Shown here: one piece after another, positions 7,647-16,828 of the stretch | How positions within the stretch are numbered: the first letter of the stretch is position 1 | Layout of the letters: each line of letters starts with the position of its first letter | From: Gynuella sp. | GTDB lineage: Bacteria; Pseudomonadota; Gammaproteobacteria; Pseudomonadales; Natronospirillaceae | Length of the DNA: 64,000 nt | Assembly (NCBI GenBank): GCA_028282465.1 | Contig: JANQHX010000037.1 | Coordinates: 1 to 64,000, forward strand | Direction of reading: 5' to 3' | The notes under the pieces: model-generated | The model's database searches: none | Told to the model about the DNA's origin: nothing | Seen by the model: only the letters and a program-made list of their open reading frames with translations | Program-made: the position numbers and the translations under genes

Positions 7647-8776
7647 TAAAGCTCAAAGCCACCCAAGTCATCAGTGTCTACTTCAGAGTCAATTGCACCC
7701 ACTAAATAAGAAGAGATTTCAGCTTCCTGAGGTGCAACCTGTACATTGTCTGACACTAACCAGGCATTCATCCAAGGTAATGGATTTTGCTTGGTTGCAA
7801 AGGCTGGTTCAAAACCTACCGCTTGCATGCGCTGATTAGTAATGTACTCAACATACTGGGCAAGTATGTCTTTATTCATGCCGATCATAGATCCATCTTT
7901 GAATAAATACTCTGCCCATTCCTTTTCTTGCTCAGCTGCAGTGATGAAAATATCAATTGCTTCTTCGCGGCATTCTTTTGCGACTTCAGCCATTTCAGGG
8001 TCGTCTTTACCCTGAGCGAATAAATTCATCATGTGCTGCGTACCCGTTAAGTGAAGTGCTTCATCACGAGCAATTAACTTAATAATTTTTGCGTTGCCTT
8101 CCATTTTTGTTCTTTCGGCGAATGCGAATGAGCACGCGAAGGACACATAGAAACGAATAGCTTCTAACACATTCACTGACACTATTGTTAGGTACAGCTT
8201 TTTCTTAAGGTCGCGGATATTCACATCATAAACTTTACCGTCCACTTCATGCCGACCTTCACCATGAGTGTTATAAAGGCTGGCATATTGAATCAAGTCA
8301 TCATAGTACTCGGTAACACTTACGGCACGCTGCACTATGTGTTCGTTTTCGATGATGTCATCAAATACTTGGCCAGGGTCTGGGATGATGTTACGTATTA
8401 TGTGGGTGTAACTTCTTGAGTGAATGGTCTCACTAAACGCCCAGGTTTCTATCCAGGTCTCCACTTCTGGCAATGATACAATGGGCAATAATGCCACATT
8501 AGGCGACCGCCCCTGCACTGAGTCCAGAAGTGTTTGATATTTCAGATTGCTTAAAAAGATGTGCTTCTCGTGTTCTGGAAGCTGCTGAAAATCTTTTCGG
8601 TCTGTGGACAAATCTACTTCTTCTGGGCGCCAAAAGAAGGACAGTTGTTTTTCAATAAGTTGCTCGAAGATTTTATATTTTTGTGTGTCATAGCGAGAAA
8701 CGTTAACGTTCTCACCAAAGAACATGGGCTGATGGAAAGTTTCAAATTGGTTTCGGTTAAAGGTTTTATAGCTCAT
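7646..8776 (-). CDS. nrdB: Class Ia ribonucleotide reductase, beta subunit
   Basis: The small subunit of aerobic ribonucleotide reductase, which holds the diiron centre and tyrosyl radical needed by NrdA to make dNDPs. At 376 residues it matches E. coli NrdB closely. [13 protein letters not shown] carries the first iron-ligand Asp/Glu region, [16 protein letters not shown] carries the Glu and His ligands plus the radical tyrosine in SRSYTH, and [17 protein letters not shown] carries the last Glu/His ligands. The C-terminal tail [10 protein letters not shown] is the acidic peptide that docks on NrdA. It follows nrdA after a 278-nt gap and abuts the ferredoxin gene. Confidence 0.96.
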   Translation of the reverse strand: MSYKTFNRNQFETFHQPMFFGENVNVSRYDTQKYKIFEQLIEKQLSFFWRPEEVDLSTDRKDFQQLPEHEKHIFLSNLKYQTLLDSVQGRSPNVALLPIVSLPEVETWIETWAFSETIHSRSYTHIIRNIIPDPGQVFDDIIENEHIVQRAVSVTEYYDDLIQYASLYNTHGEGRHEVDGKVYDVNIRDLKKKLYLTIVSVNVLEAIRFYVSFACSFAFAERTKMEGNAKIIKLIARDEALHLTGTQHMMNLFAQGKDDPEMAEVAKECREEAIDIFITAAEQEKEWAEYLFKDGSMIGMNKDILAQYVEYITNQRMQAVGFEPAFATKQNPLPWMNAWLVSDNVQVAPQEAEISSYLVGAIDSEVDTDDLGGFEL

Positions 8777-9054
8777 GTCTATTTAATCGTTCGTTTTAAG
8801 TTTGGTTTCTGTTTGCAGTTAAGTCAGTCAATTTGGGTTTGATCCAATACGTTTCGTCTGGCAACGAATCAAAGTACCCAATTCTGAACTTACTAGAATT
8901 ATCTAAATTAAAAACTGGCAGTGGTGACGTACTACCGTTCCGACCGTCAACCAACTACCCACCGCTATTCAAGAAGTCTTAAGCTTCTTTTTCCCTTAAG
9001 GCTCTTTGGCCTCTTCAGTATACTTAGTGCTTAACTCGCTTTTTGGCACTAAAT
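8777..9054. other. nrdA-nrdB intergenic region
   Basis: An unusually long (278-nt) spacer inside the operon. It contains an inverted repeat TAGTGC (9025-9030)/GCACTA (9046-9051) just after the nrdA stop and an AAGAAG/CTTCTT hairpin near 8969-8984. These could attenuate or stabilise the transcript, or a second promoter for nrdB could lie here. No open frame is convincing. Confidence 0.4.
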
Positions 9055-11340
9055 TTAAATTTTACAAGCACCACCTGCGCAGCCGTCATCTTCTTCCTCA
9101 ACAATATCAGATTGAGCATCTTCAGCACCATCTCTGGTATTGTGATAATAAAGTGTTTTCAAGCCATTCTTGTAAGCAGACAACAGATCCTTCAATAAGA
9201 TCTGCATAGGTACTTTACCGTCTGAATACTTACTTGGATCATAATTTGTATTTGCCGATATCGCTTGGTCAACAAACTTTTGCATAATACCGACTAACTG
9301 CAAGTAGCCCACATTGTCAGGCATTTGCCATAACAACTCATAGTTACTTTTTACGTTTTCGTAATCTGGTACAACTTGTTTCAAGATACCGTCTTTAGAA
9401 GCCTTCACACTGATGAAACCACGAGGAGGCTCAATACCATTGGTTGCATTAGAAATCTGCGAAGAGGTTTCTGATGGCATGAGTGCAGTGAGAGTGGAGT
9501 TTCTTAGCCCATGAGTTTTTATGTCTTCTCTTAGACTTTCCCAATCTAAATGCAATGGCTCTTCACAGAAGGTATCTACTTCAGACTTGTAGGTATCGAT
9601 GGGTAAAATACCCTTGGCATAGTTGGTTTCATCAAATGCACTACAAGCACCCTGTTCTTTGGCCAATTGGTTTGACGCTTTTAACAGGTAATATTGTATG
9701 GCCTCAAAGGTTTTGTGAGTTAAGCCATTGGCTGAACCATCGGAGTATTTAACACCATTCTTAGCTAGATAGTATGCATAATTAATAACGCCCACCCCTA
9801 ATGTACGACGGGCGTCAGAACCTTTTTTCGCTGCTGGAACTGGATAGTTTTGATAAGACAATAAACTATCTAATGCTCGAACAATTAGATCTGAAAGTTC
9901 TTCTAATTCGCCTAAGTTATCCAAGGTTCCAAGGTTGAATGCAGCAAGAGTACAAAGTGCAATTTCACCTTCAGGATCATTAATATCTTTTAAAGGTTTG
10001 GTTGGTAATGCAATTTCCAAACATAGGTTTGATTGACGAACGGGAGCTTGGGCAGGATCAAACGGGCTATGAGTATTACAGTGGTCAACATTCTGAATAT
10101 AAATTCGACCCGTAGAGGCTCTTTCTTGCATTAAAGCACTGAACAAATCCACAGCCTTCACTGTCTTCTTGCGAATAGCAGGGTTTTGTTCAGCTTCAAC
10201 ATAAAGCTGTTCGAACTTATCCTGGTTTTCAAAGAATGCGTCATACATCCCTGGTACATCTGAAGGGCTGAATAATGTAATGTCACCGTTTTGAATTAAA
10301 CGTGTGTACATAAGGCGGTTTAATTGAACGCCATAGTCCAAATGTCTAACACGGTTTTCTTCGACACCTCTATTGTTTTTAAGCACCAACAATTCTTCTG
10401 CTTCAAAATGCCATATCGGATAAAACAGTGTTGCTGCGCCACCACGAACACCACCTTGAGAACAGCATTTCACGGCAGTTTGAAAATGTTTAAAGAATGG
10501 AATACAGCCAGTATGAAATGCTTCCCCGCCTCGAATAGGAGAACCTAGTGCACGAATACGACCGGCGTTGATTCCAATACCTGCACGTTGAGACACGTAA
10601 CGCACAATAGCTGCTGAAGTCGCGTTAATGGAATCTAAAGAATCTCCAGATTCAATCAGAACGCAAGAACTAAACTGACGAGTAGGCGTTCTCACGCCAG
10701 CCATAATAGGCGTAGGTAAACTGAGTTTGAATTGAGAAACTGCGTTGTAAAATCTACGAATATAATCAAGTCTTACAGACTTATCGTAGTTGGCAAACAA
10801 GCAAGCACCAATTAAGACATACAAGAACTGAGGGCTTTCAAAGACTTCGCCTGTGACTCGGTTTTGTACCAAGTATTTACCTTCTAGCTGTTTGACAGCA
10901 GCGTATGAGAAATTCAAATCACGGCTATGGTCGATAAACCCGTCCATCTGATCGAATTCTTCAGTGGTATAGTCTTCTAGAAGGTGACTATCATAGCGAG
11001 CTTGATCAACCAATTTACCCACATGTTCATAAAGCTTTGGTGGCTCAAACTGACCAAAAGCTTTTTTGCGCAGATGAAATATGTTCAATCGTGCGGCTAA
11101 GTATTGGTAGTCGGGAGACTGTTCAGAAATTAAATCGGCCGCAGACTTAATAATGGTTTCATGAATTTCTGATGTGGTAATTCCATTGTGAAACTGCAAC
11201 TGGGATTTCAGCTCCACTTCAGACACAGAAACACTCTCGAGTCCCTCTGCAGCCCATGTAATTACCTTGTGAATTTTTTCCAGGTCGATTGGCTCCTGGG
11301 TGCCATTACGTTTGGTGACCAGAAGATTCTGGGTATTCAT
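9055..11340 (-). CDS. nrdA: Class Ia ribonucleotide reductase, alpha subunit
   Basis: The large catalytic subunit, reducing ribonucleoside diphosphates to deoxyribonucleotides. It is 761 residues, the usual length. The N-terminus holds an ATP-cone for overall activity control (TKRNGTQEPIDLEKIHKVI). RQFSSCVLIESGD supplies the first redox cysteine, the segment with RQSNLCLEIALPT supplies the active-site region, and the C-terminus DDGCAGGACKI is the shuttle cysteine pair that exchanges with thioredoxin or glutaredoxin. AAGGA lies about ten bases before the ATG. Two NrdR boxes and a DnaA box lie upstream, so expression is probably tied to dNTP level and replication. Confidence 0.97.
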   Translation of the reverse strand: MNTQNLLVTKRNGTQEPIDLEKIHKVITWAAEGLESVSVSEVELKSQLQFHNGITTSEIHETIIKSAADLISEQSPDYQYLAARLNIFHLRKKAFGQFEPPKLYEHVGKLVDQARYDSHLLEDYTTEEFDQMDGFIDHSRDLNFSYAAVKQLEGKYLVQNRVTGEVFESPQFLYVLIGACLFANYDKSVRLDYIRRFYNAVSQFKLSLPTPIMAGVRTPTRQFSSCVLIESGDSLDSINATSAAIVRYVSQRAGIGINAGRIRALGSPIRGGEAFHTGCIPFFKHFQTAVKCCSQGGVRGGAATLFYPIWHFEAEELLVLKNNRGVEENRVRHLDYGVQLNRLMYTRLIQNGDITLFSPSDVPGMYDAFFENQDKFEQLYVEAEQNPAIRKKTVKAVDLFSALMQERASTGRIYIQNVDHCNTHSPFDPAQAPVRQSNLCLEIALPTKPLKDINDPEGEIALCTLAAFNLGTLDNLGELEELSDLIVRALDSLLSYQNYPVPAAKKGSDARRTLGVGVINYAYYLAKNGVKYSDGSANGLTHKTFEAIQYYLLKASNQLAKEQGACSAFDETNYAKGILPIDTYKSEVDTFCEEPLHLDWESLREDIKTHGLRNSTLTALMPSETSSQISNATNGIEPPRGFISVKASKDGILKQVVPDYENVKSNYELLWQMPDNVGYLQLVGIMQKFVDQAISANTNYDPSKYSDGKVPMQILLKDLLSAYKNGLKTLYYHNTRDGAEDAQSDIVEEEDDGCAGGACKI

Positions 11341-11401
11341 AAATGTTTTGTCCTTTATCTTCCATGGGCGCCCTGAGATTGGGCACTCTTTTTATGCAGA
11401 C

Positions 11402-11450
11402 ACACTAGATATTGTGCACATCAATGAGATATGTACACAAGATATGGTAA
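11402..11450 (-). promoter_or_regulatory. Paired NrdR boxes upstream of nrdA
   Basis: ACACTAGATATTGTGC (11402-11417) and ACACAAGATATGGTAA (11435-11450) both resemble the NrdR consensus (acaCwAtATaTwGtgt). Their starts are 33 bp apart, about three helical turns, as in known NrdR-regulated nrd promoters. They lie 62-110 bp before the nrdA start. NrdR is a repressor that senses ATP/dATP. The site call is by inspection only. Confidence 0.78.
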
Positions 11451-11557
11451 TTATTAGCACTTAACAATATTGACAGCAACCCTTGTTTTCGTTAATCCAG
11501 AGCGCTGTGGTCGGAAACTCAGTAATGGTGCGGGCTTGAGTAATCAGGTGGATGAAA

Positions 11558-11566
11558 TGTGGATAA
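11558..11566 (-). promoter_or_regulatory. Consensus DnaA box upstream of nrdA
   Basis: TGTGGATAA here is the complement of TTATCCACA, a perfect DnaA box, about 220 bp upstream of the nrdA start. In E. coli, DnaA binds the nrdAB promoter and links it to the replication cycle. A single nonamer can occur by chance, so this is suggestive. Confidence 0.5.
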
Positions 11567-11671
11567 GTTTTTTACATGTTTTTGCGATTAACGCACCAAG
11601 ACCACAAGATGTAGTGTTTTTTCACCCCTTGATAAGGGTTTAGCCACTAACAGAATACACTTACTTTCTAT

Positions 11672-11703
11672 AAAGTCTTATGAGCATCAATGCTCTTTAA
11701 GAC
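11672..11703 (-). terminator. Terminator after the sugar-efflux gene
   Basis: On the minus strand, GTCTTA...GAGCAT-TG-ATGCTC...TAAGAC forms a long hairpin followed by TTTAT. It lies about 35 bases past the stop of the minus-strand MFS gene and within the 397-nt gap (11341-11737) that separates it from nrdA. Confidence 0.6.
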
Positions 11704-11737
11704 CTTGAGGGTGCAGACTATTTATTAGTCAGATCAC

Positions 11738-12946
11738 CTAAACTTTACTGCTTGAAAGTAAGCTTATTTGGAGACGCTCTTGTTTTCGCAATTGTTTAAA
11801 CAACATCAAAAACGTTAACCCCAAAGCGGCAGCGGCTAAAGCACCTAATGCAGCAAATCTAAAACTAAAAAACTGCGCAATTAAGCCAGTACCGGTTGAG
11901 CCGATCATCATGCCGACTTTCATGGCATTGGAATAAAAGGCTGAAGTGAAACCAATACGTTCGGGTAACTGGTCTTGCATTAGGGTTAAGCCCAGCCCTG
12001 CAAACAGTCCATAGAAAATGGCATTAGCGAATTGCAAAACAACCAATTGCCAAAACTCAGTTGCATAAAAAACACCGATGTAAAATGTCATAGCACAGAC
12101 GAAGGACACTGCCATTAGCGAACCTTTCTTGAAAAACTTTGCAAGGCGACTGGCAAGAATCATCACAGGGATTTCAAGACCTGCCACTAAGCCCATCAAT
12201 ATACCCGGCACATGGTCAGGAAGCCTCAGCTCTTTTAATGTGTATAAAGGGAGTGCGGATGAATACATTACATTGGCTAACATACCACAGGTAACCACGC
12301 CCCCTAGCATCCAAAAGGACAAAGGAATTTCAACTCGCTCGGATTCAATTTTTGTTCGCTTGCCAAGGTTTTTTTCCGGTATGAACCAAACCACAAACAG
12401 GATTGATATCACTGCGACTGCTACGGCAGTGTAAAACGAGCCAGAAAAACCTAACCATGCGACCAAAGTGAAAGCCAAAGGTGGCCCGCCAATCCAGGCA
12501 AGAGAAATTGCTGCGCGAATAAGAGAATTAAATTCTGTGATGTTGATGTCTTCAGTACTGGCCCACTGCCTACCCAGGGTAAGCATTTGCGGCACCGAAG
12601 CATTGCCAAGAGACATAAACATGACACCAGCTGCTAACACCCACCAAAAATTGGGGGCATGAGCATAACAGAAAATGGCAATGGCTAACCCACTAACCGC
12701 AATGATATACATTCGACGAGCACTTAAACCCTTATCGGCCAGCCCACCCATCCATTGGCTAATAAATAGACCAGATATTGTGACAGCAACGGTGTACAAC
12801 CCAATATAGACAGGCGGCGCACCTAGGCCTTCCACGAGAAAGTAGCTCATGACTGGGTACATAAAAGCGCCAATTAACCCTGTAAACATACTTAAAGTAA
12901 GAAACAGTAAACTTTGACCACGAAAATACTGACGGAATGAAGACAT
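11738..12946 (-). CDS. Sugar efflux MFS transporter (SetA/SotA-like)
   Basis: A 402-residue inner-membrane transporter of the major facilitator superfamily, in the sugar efflux (Set) group that exports sugars and sugar analogues in E. coli. About twelve hydrophobic segments are visible. LFISQWMGGLADKGLSARR matches the family's first cytoplasmic loop (motif A), and the central loop FIPEKNLGKRTKIESERVE separates the halves. GSTGTGLIAQFFSFRFAAL near the C-terminus also fits the group. It is a single gene, ending in its own hairpin terminator and divergent from the histidine kinase gene (172-nt gap). Substrate is not readable; a role in drug export is an alternative. Confidence 0.82.
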   Translation of the reverse strand: MSSFRQYFRGQSLLFLTLSMFTGLIGAFMYPVMSYFLVEGLGAPPVYIGLYTVAVTISGLFISQWMGGLADKGLSARRMYIIAVSGLAIAIFCYAHAPNFWWVLAAGVMFMSLGNASVPQMLTLGRQWASTEDINITEFNSLIRAAISLAWIGGPPLAFTLVAWLGFSGSFYTAVAVAVISILFVVWFIPEKNLGKRTKIESERVEIPLSFWMLGGVVTCGMLANVMYSSALPLYTLKELRLPDHVPGILMGLVAGLEIPVMILASRLAKFFKKGSLMAVSFVCAMTFYIGVFYATEFWQLVVLQFANAIFYGLFAGLGLTLMQDQLPERIGFTSAFYSNAMKVGMMIGSTGTGLIAQFFSFRFAALGALAAAALGLTFLMLFKQLRKQERLQISLLSSSKV

Positions 12947-13118
12947 CTAAAAACAGATTTGATGAAAAATGGGGCGCGGATTATAGAGAACTAGCTTAGA
13001 AAAGCTACGCCTTTGTAGGTCACCCGGCATTACGATGGCTAACGCTTAGCACTTAGGATTTATTGAAACTCAGCCATTTGGCTGATGATTCCATCACATA
13101 AATAGTTAAACTAAAAAC

Positions 13119-14267
13119 ATGATAATAAATTCTATAAAGAAGCTATGGACGCTTCCTAAGCAAACCATAAAGCCCTATGTATCTATCTGGGATAAGATCC
13201 TATTCCTTGGCTTAATTATTCTCGCCATTATTGAAATTAGCCTTCGCGCAGATTCTTTATTACAACCTTATGAATCCATCCTAGTTTTTATCTATTTACC
13301 AGCGTTATTGTTTAGAAAGCGTTTTCCATTCTGGGCGTTTTTCATCCCCATTCAAATCAGCCTGATCATTGAGCTGATTACTTTAAGCTTAGGTATTAAC
13401 TATGAAGGCCTATATACCGAAGCCTTTATGTTGATCTTATTTTATAGTCTTTTTCGATATGGCAGCGGGAAATCAATTTTTATCGGAATGCTGCTGCTGG
13501 AAGTCATGATTGGAATAAACATGTACCTAGATGACGTGACAACCGAAGAGTTGATAGCAGGTACCATTATCGTTTGGTTCCCTCCTTTGATCGCCATTTC
13601 AATGCGCATTCACGCTGCTTCTCAGGAACGACAAATTGAACAAGTAAAAACTCAAGAACGTGAAATGTTAGCAAGAGAACTTCATGATACGGTTGCCCAC
13701 CATATGTCAGCAGTTGCAGTTCAGGCACAAGCCGGCCTGGTCGTTGCCAAACAAAATCCGGCGGCGTCTGTTGAAGCATTGGAAAACATTCAGGAGGCAG
13801 CAACAAAAAGCCTTCTCGAACTGAGAACTATGGTAAAAACACTTAGGCAATATGCTGATCAGGCCGAGCTTTGCCCACAATCTACCTTAAATAACATCGA
13901 TGATTTAAAAGCAATAATGCCATCAGATACTAAATTTGCTTTATCTGTAGATCCAAAACTAATGTCACTTCCGTCCTCTTTGCAGTCAGCTATATATCGA
14001 ATCTCTCAAGAATCAATTACTAACGCGGTTAGGCATGCTCAACAGCTATCGTCTGTTAGTGTTGAAATTCTTCAACAGCAAAAACAGGTTAGACTGATGA
14101 TACTGGATGATGGCAAGACCAAAACTGAATCATCACGCAATCAAGTGGGTTTTGGGCTAATCGGTATGAGCGAACGAGCCTCATTACTAGGAGGGAGTTT
14201 TAGAGCTGGGCCCACGGCTCCAAACGGCTGGTTAGTTGAAGCAACCTTCCCGATTAAAGAGATTTAA
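13119..14267 (+). CDS. NarL-type sensor histidine kinase, actinobacterial style
   Basis: A membrane sensor kinase of 382 residues. Residues about 25-165 hold four to five hydrophobic segments with short loops, so the signal is probably sensed in or near the membrane. A short coiled region follows, then the HisKA_3 dimerisation/phosphotransfer motif ARELHDTVAHHMSAVAVQ with His at HD, and a HATPase domain with N-box QESITNAVRHAQ and G-box DDGKTK...GFGLIGMSERA. The motif HDTVAHHMS is characteristic of kinases abundant in Actinobacteria. The cognate regulator begins three bases after the stop. No strong ribosome site is seen before the ATG. Confidence 0.9.
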   Translation: MIINSIKKLWTLPKQTIKPYVSIWDKILFLGLIILAIIEISLRADSLLQPYESILVFIYLPALLFRKRFPFWAFFIPIQISLIIELITLSLGINYEGLYTEAFMLILFYSLFRYGSGKSIFIGMLLLEVMIGINMYLDDVTTEELIAGTIIVWFPPLIAISMRIHAASQERQIEQVKTQEREMLARELHDTVAHHMSAVAVQAQAGLVVAKQNPAASVEALENIQEAATKSLLELRTMVKTLRQYADQAELCPQSTLNNIDDLKAIMPSDTKFALSVDPKLMSLPSSLQSAIYRISQESITNAVRHAQQLSSVSVEILQQQKQVRLMILDDGKTKTESSRNQVGFGLIGMSERASLLGGSFRAGPTAPNGWLVEATFPIKEI

Positions 14268-14270
14268 ATC

Positions 14271-14924
14271 ATGAAAATAAAAGTATTGGTTGCTGACGAT
14301 CAGGATTTAGTCCGCACCGGCCTTCGTATGATTCTTAATGCTCAGCCCAACATTGAAGTGGTTGGCGAAGCCAGTAACGGTAAACAAGCAGTTGAGCTAG
14401 CCCAAGCACTGTCACCAGACGTTTGTCTATTTGACATTAGAATGCCAGAAATGGACGGCATTGAAGCCACAAGAACTCTGCTACAAGAATTAAATCTACC
14501 TTTATCGGTAGTAGTTATCACAACCTTCGATTTAGATGAATACGTTTATGGGGCATTAAAAGCAGGCGCTAAAGGTTTTTTACTTAAAGATGCTGGCCCT
14601 GAATTACTAACTCAGGCAATAAGTGCTGCTTATCAAGGAGACGCGTTAATTGCGCCGTCAATTACTGCCCGGTTATTGGAAACTTTTGCTAATCAAAACC
14701 AGGCAGAGAACCCGATTCAGCCTATAGAACCGTTAACGGATCGTGAAGAACAAGTATTAAAAACGGTGGCAAAAGGATTAACCAATGCCGAAATAGCAGA
14801 AAGCCTGCATATAAGTTTGAGTACAGTTAAGACTCATCTCGCCAGTTTAATGCAGAAGATTCAAGCACGAAATCGAGTAGAAATAGCCATGTGGGCTCAT
14901 GAAACTAATAGAGTTTCCAAGTAG
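14271..14924 (+). CDS. NarL/LuxR-family response regulator
   Basis: A 217-residue DNA-binding response regulator, partner of the kinase that ends three bases upstream. The receiver domain (1-120) has the acidic pair in VADDQD, the phosphoacceptor Asp in CLFDIRMPEMDG, the switch Thr in VITTFDLDEY, and Lys in FLLKDA. The LuxR-type helix-turn-helix occupies the last 65 residues (LTDREEQVLKTVAKGLTNAE, then SLSTVKTHLASLM). TTFDLDEYVYGALKAGAKG is nearly identical to the segment found across actinobacterial regulators, which suggests horizontal transfer. The target is unknown; the adjacent membrane protein gene is a candidate. Confidence 0.93.
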   Translation: MKIKVLVADDQDLVRTGLRMILNAQPNIEVVGEASNGKQAVELAQALSPDVCLFDIRMPEMDGIEATRTLLQELNLPLSVVVITTFDLDEYVYGALKAGAKGFLLKDAGPELLTQAISAAYQGDALIAPSITARLLETFANQNQAENPIQPIEPLTDREEQVLKTVAKGLTNAEIAESLHISLSTVKTHLASLMQKIQARNRVEIAMWAHETNRVSK

Positions 14925-15044
14925 CTAACCAAAAGTACTAGATCATTTTCATTCTTTTAGACAGTTAAAAACTGCACCATTAACGGATTTTTCTTAAGAC
15001 TACCTAAGACAAAATAGGTTTCATGATAAACAGGAGGTGACGTC

Positions 15045-15740
15045 ATGAATCTAATTGATTTAAACCAAGTCAGATCTCAGAAATACCTAATTGTTTTTAA
15101 GGCACTGCTAATTATATTGGCACTAACACCCATTTTTTACGCTTCTTTTCGGCTTCTTGGGATTGCCAATGGACAAGTCACTTTTATAGCAAGCGACTAT
15201 CGTTTTCTGATGCAGCCCATTATTTTTATCATTCAAGGTGCCTGTACTTTTTTGTTTTGTATTTATTGGACACTCCAACTGAGCACAGGGTTTAAAAGCA
15301 TGAAAAAAATTCCGTCCATTAAAACTGCCGTATTGGTTTTTACTTTGGGTTTTACTTCTGGAGTGGATAACATTTGGCTGTTGCTTACAACAACAGTTCC
15401 CGAACTGGAATCAGAGCTCTTATTCAATATAAAGATCATTCATTCATTGACGTTAATTGGCTGCATTATTTATGGGTACTTCAACTTTTTTATTGGCAAA
15501 CATATAGCTTATGAGAATTGGTTATTCCGGTCTTTCAGCTTAGCTCTGATAACAGGTAGTTATCTACTATTGAATACAATGTTTCATGTGCTTTCTCTTG
15601 AATTTCCTAATTACACAAATGCCTTAATTTTTGTCATTGCATGGGTTACCCATTTAATGATCACAGAGTGGTTGATTGAAAAACGTCAGGTGAAAAGAAT
15701 GAAGAAAAGCCAATTTGGAAGTGTTTTGATGAGCCAATAA
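15045..15740 (+). CDS. Multi-span membrane protein of unknown function
   Basis: A 231-residue inner-membrane protein that I do not recognise. Six or seven hydrophobic segments are visible, with short basic loops (STGFKSMKKIPSIK) and a basic tail ending KRMKKSQFGSVLMSQ. The ATG at 15045 is preceded by AGGAGGTGA (15032-15040), an almost perfect Shine-Dalgarno sequence seven bases away, so translation should be efficient. It follows the two-component system on the same strand after 120 nt and could be its target or an accessory sensor, which is inference from position only. A terminator follows directly. Confidence 0.75.
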   Translation: MNLIDLNQVRSQKYLIVFKALLIILALTPIFYASFRLLGIANGQVTFIASDYRFLMQPIIFIIQGACTFLFCIYWTLQLSTGFKSMKKIPSIKTAVLVFTLGFTSGVDNIWLLLTTTVPELESELLFNIKIIHSLTLIGCIIYGYFNFFIGKHIAYENWLFRSFSLALITGSYLLLNTMFHVLSLEFPNYTNALIFVIAWVTHLMITEWLIEKRQVKRMKKSQFGSVLMSQ

Positions 15741-15766
15741 AAAAGGCCGCATGATGCGACCTTTTC
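15741..15766. terminator. Bidirectional terminator
   Basis: AAAAGGCCGCAT/ATGCGACCTTTT forms a stem with one mismatch, with A and T runs on both sides. It starts immediately after the stop of the membrane protein gene and just past the end of the convergent SprA-like gene. Confidence 0.75.
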
Positions 15767-15783
15767 TAGGGCCCGTTAACTGT

Positions 15784-16779
15784 TTAAATAACAAAATCTA
15801 TATTGTTACCAATAACCGCTTGCCTTTGTTCAACGTTCTCCAAGGCAGCAAGCTGATCATTAATTTCCTTCGTAGAATTAAATATTTCTTGAATACGTTC
15901 GCGATTCTCTTCCGATGCTTTTTCGTCTTTTTCAGCTTCGCTCACACTACTGGCTTCAGAGAGCTGGTCAGCTCGGTCTGATACTGCTTGAGACTCTTCT
16001 CGCTCCTCTGCTTTCTCTGATTCCTGAGCATCAGCCTGTTGTCTAATTTCACTCTGGGCTTCCAGGATCATTTGACTAGCCAACGCTGCAACTCTTCTAT
16101 CCTGACTCGATGGTTCAGCTGGCGCGAGTGCAGCACGCCTTACTTGTTGAGCTTTATCTAAAGTTGCTTGGGGATCGCCAGGAACCTTACCAGTGTCTAT
16201 TTGAACTTCACCGCCGACCGCATAGTTAACCCCATCAGGACCGCGTTGATAAGTGAACGACATAGCACCTGCGTATTGACCACCGACTGCTTTGTGGGCC
16301 TGTTCGTGAGCTTTCACTTCGCGATCTCTCGCCGCTAGCTGTTCAATTACTTTTTGATCTTGCTCGGCCAGAATTTGTTCCTTCCGAGCCTCGACTTCAT
16401 CTCGCTGTTGTTGCTGTTCGAGTCGTTGTTCTTGGGCTGTCGATTGCTCTTGCTGAGGCTGTTCACTTCGAGATATTGAATTTGCCTGTTCAGGCGCCGT
16501 TGACTGGGGGCTAGCAGAGGTTATTTCTTCGTTTTGAGTAGACTCTGGTTGTCTGGATATTTTCTCGTAAAGCTGAACATCATTTTGCTGAACGCTTCGA
16601 GATTCTTGCTGAGCAGGCCGTTCGTTTGCTCTGGACTTTGCTTGATCGGCTGAATTGGTTTCTTCTACGGGCGCAAACACCTGTTGCTCTTGCTTACGCT
16701 GAGCTTTTTCTTCCGCTAATGCCGGGTCATAAACCGGGACATTTATCGCGTTGGGTGATACACCTGTAATACCAGTCAT
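15784..16779 (-). CDS. SprA-related putative metalloprotease-like protein
   Basis: A 331-residue soluble protein of the SprA-related family (catalytic-like domain). Residues about 150-235 hold the conserved core: REVKAHEQAHKAVGGQYAG has the HEQAH zinc-binding pattern, followed by SFTYQRGPDGVNYAVGGEV. The core is flanked by long low-complexity stretches extremely rich in Gln, Glu, Ala and Ser, on both sides, probably disordered or coiled. There is no signal peptide. The family often sits near flagellar or motility genes, but catalytic activity has not been established as far as I recall. It follows a small flagellar-rod-like gene on the same strand after about 49 nt, suggesting a two-gene unit. 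Confidence 0.8.
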   Translation of the reverse strand: MTGITGVSPNAINVPVYDPALAEEKAQRKQEQQVFAPVEETNSADQAKSRANERPAQQESRSVQQNDVQLYEKISRQPESTQNEEITSASPQSTAPEQANSISRSEQPQQEQSTAQEQRLEQQQQRDEVEARKEQILAEQDQKVIEQLAARDREVKAHEQAHKAVGGQYAGAMSFTYQRGPDGVNYAVGGEVQIDTGKVPGDPQATLDKAQQVRRAALAPAEPSSQDRRVAALASQMILEAQSEIRQQADAQESEKAEEREESQAVSDRADQLSEASSVSEAEKDEKASEENRERIQEIFNSTKEINDQLAALENVEQRQAVIGNNIDFVI

Positions 16780-16828
16780 TTATATACACTCTGACTTAAT
16801 AAACTATCCGTACTAACTATCTAGGTTT

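Noticed and set aside
15045-15740. Calling the 231-residue membrane protein a sensor or transporter
   Set aside because: Hydrophobic segments are clear but no motif supports any family, so no function is assigned.
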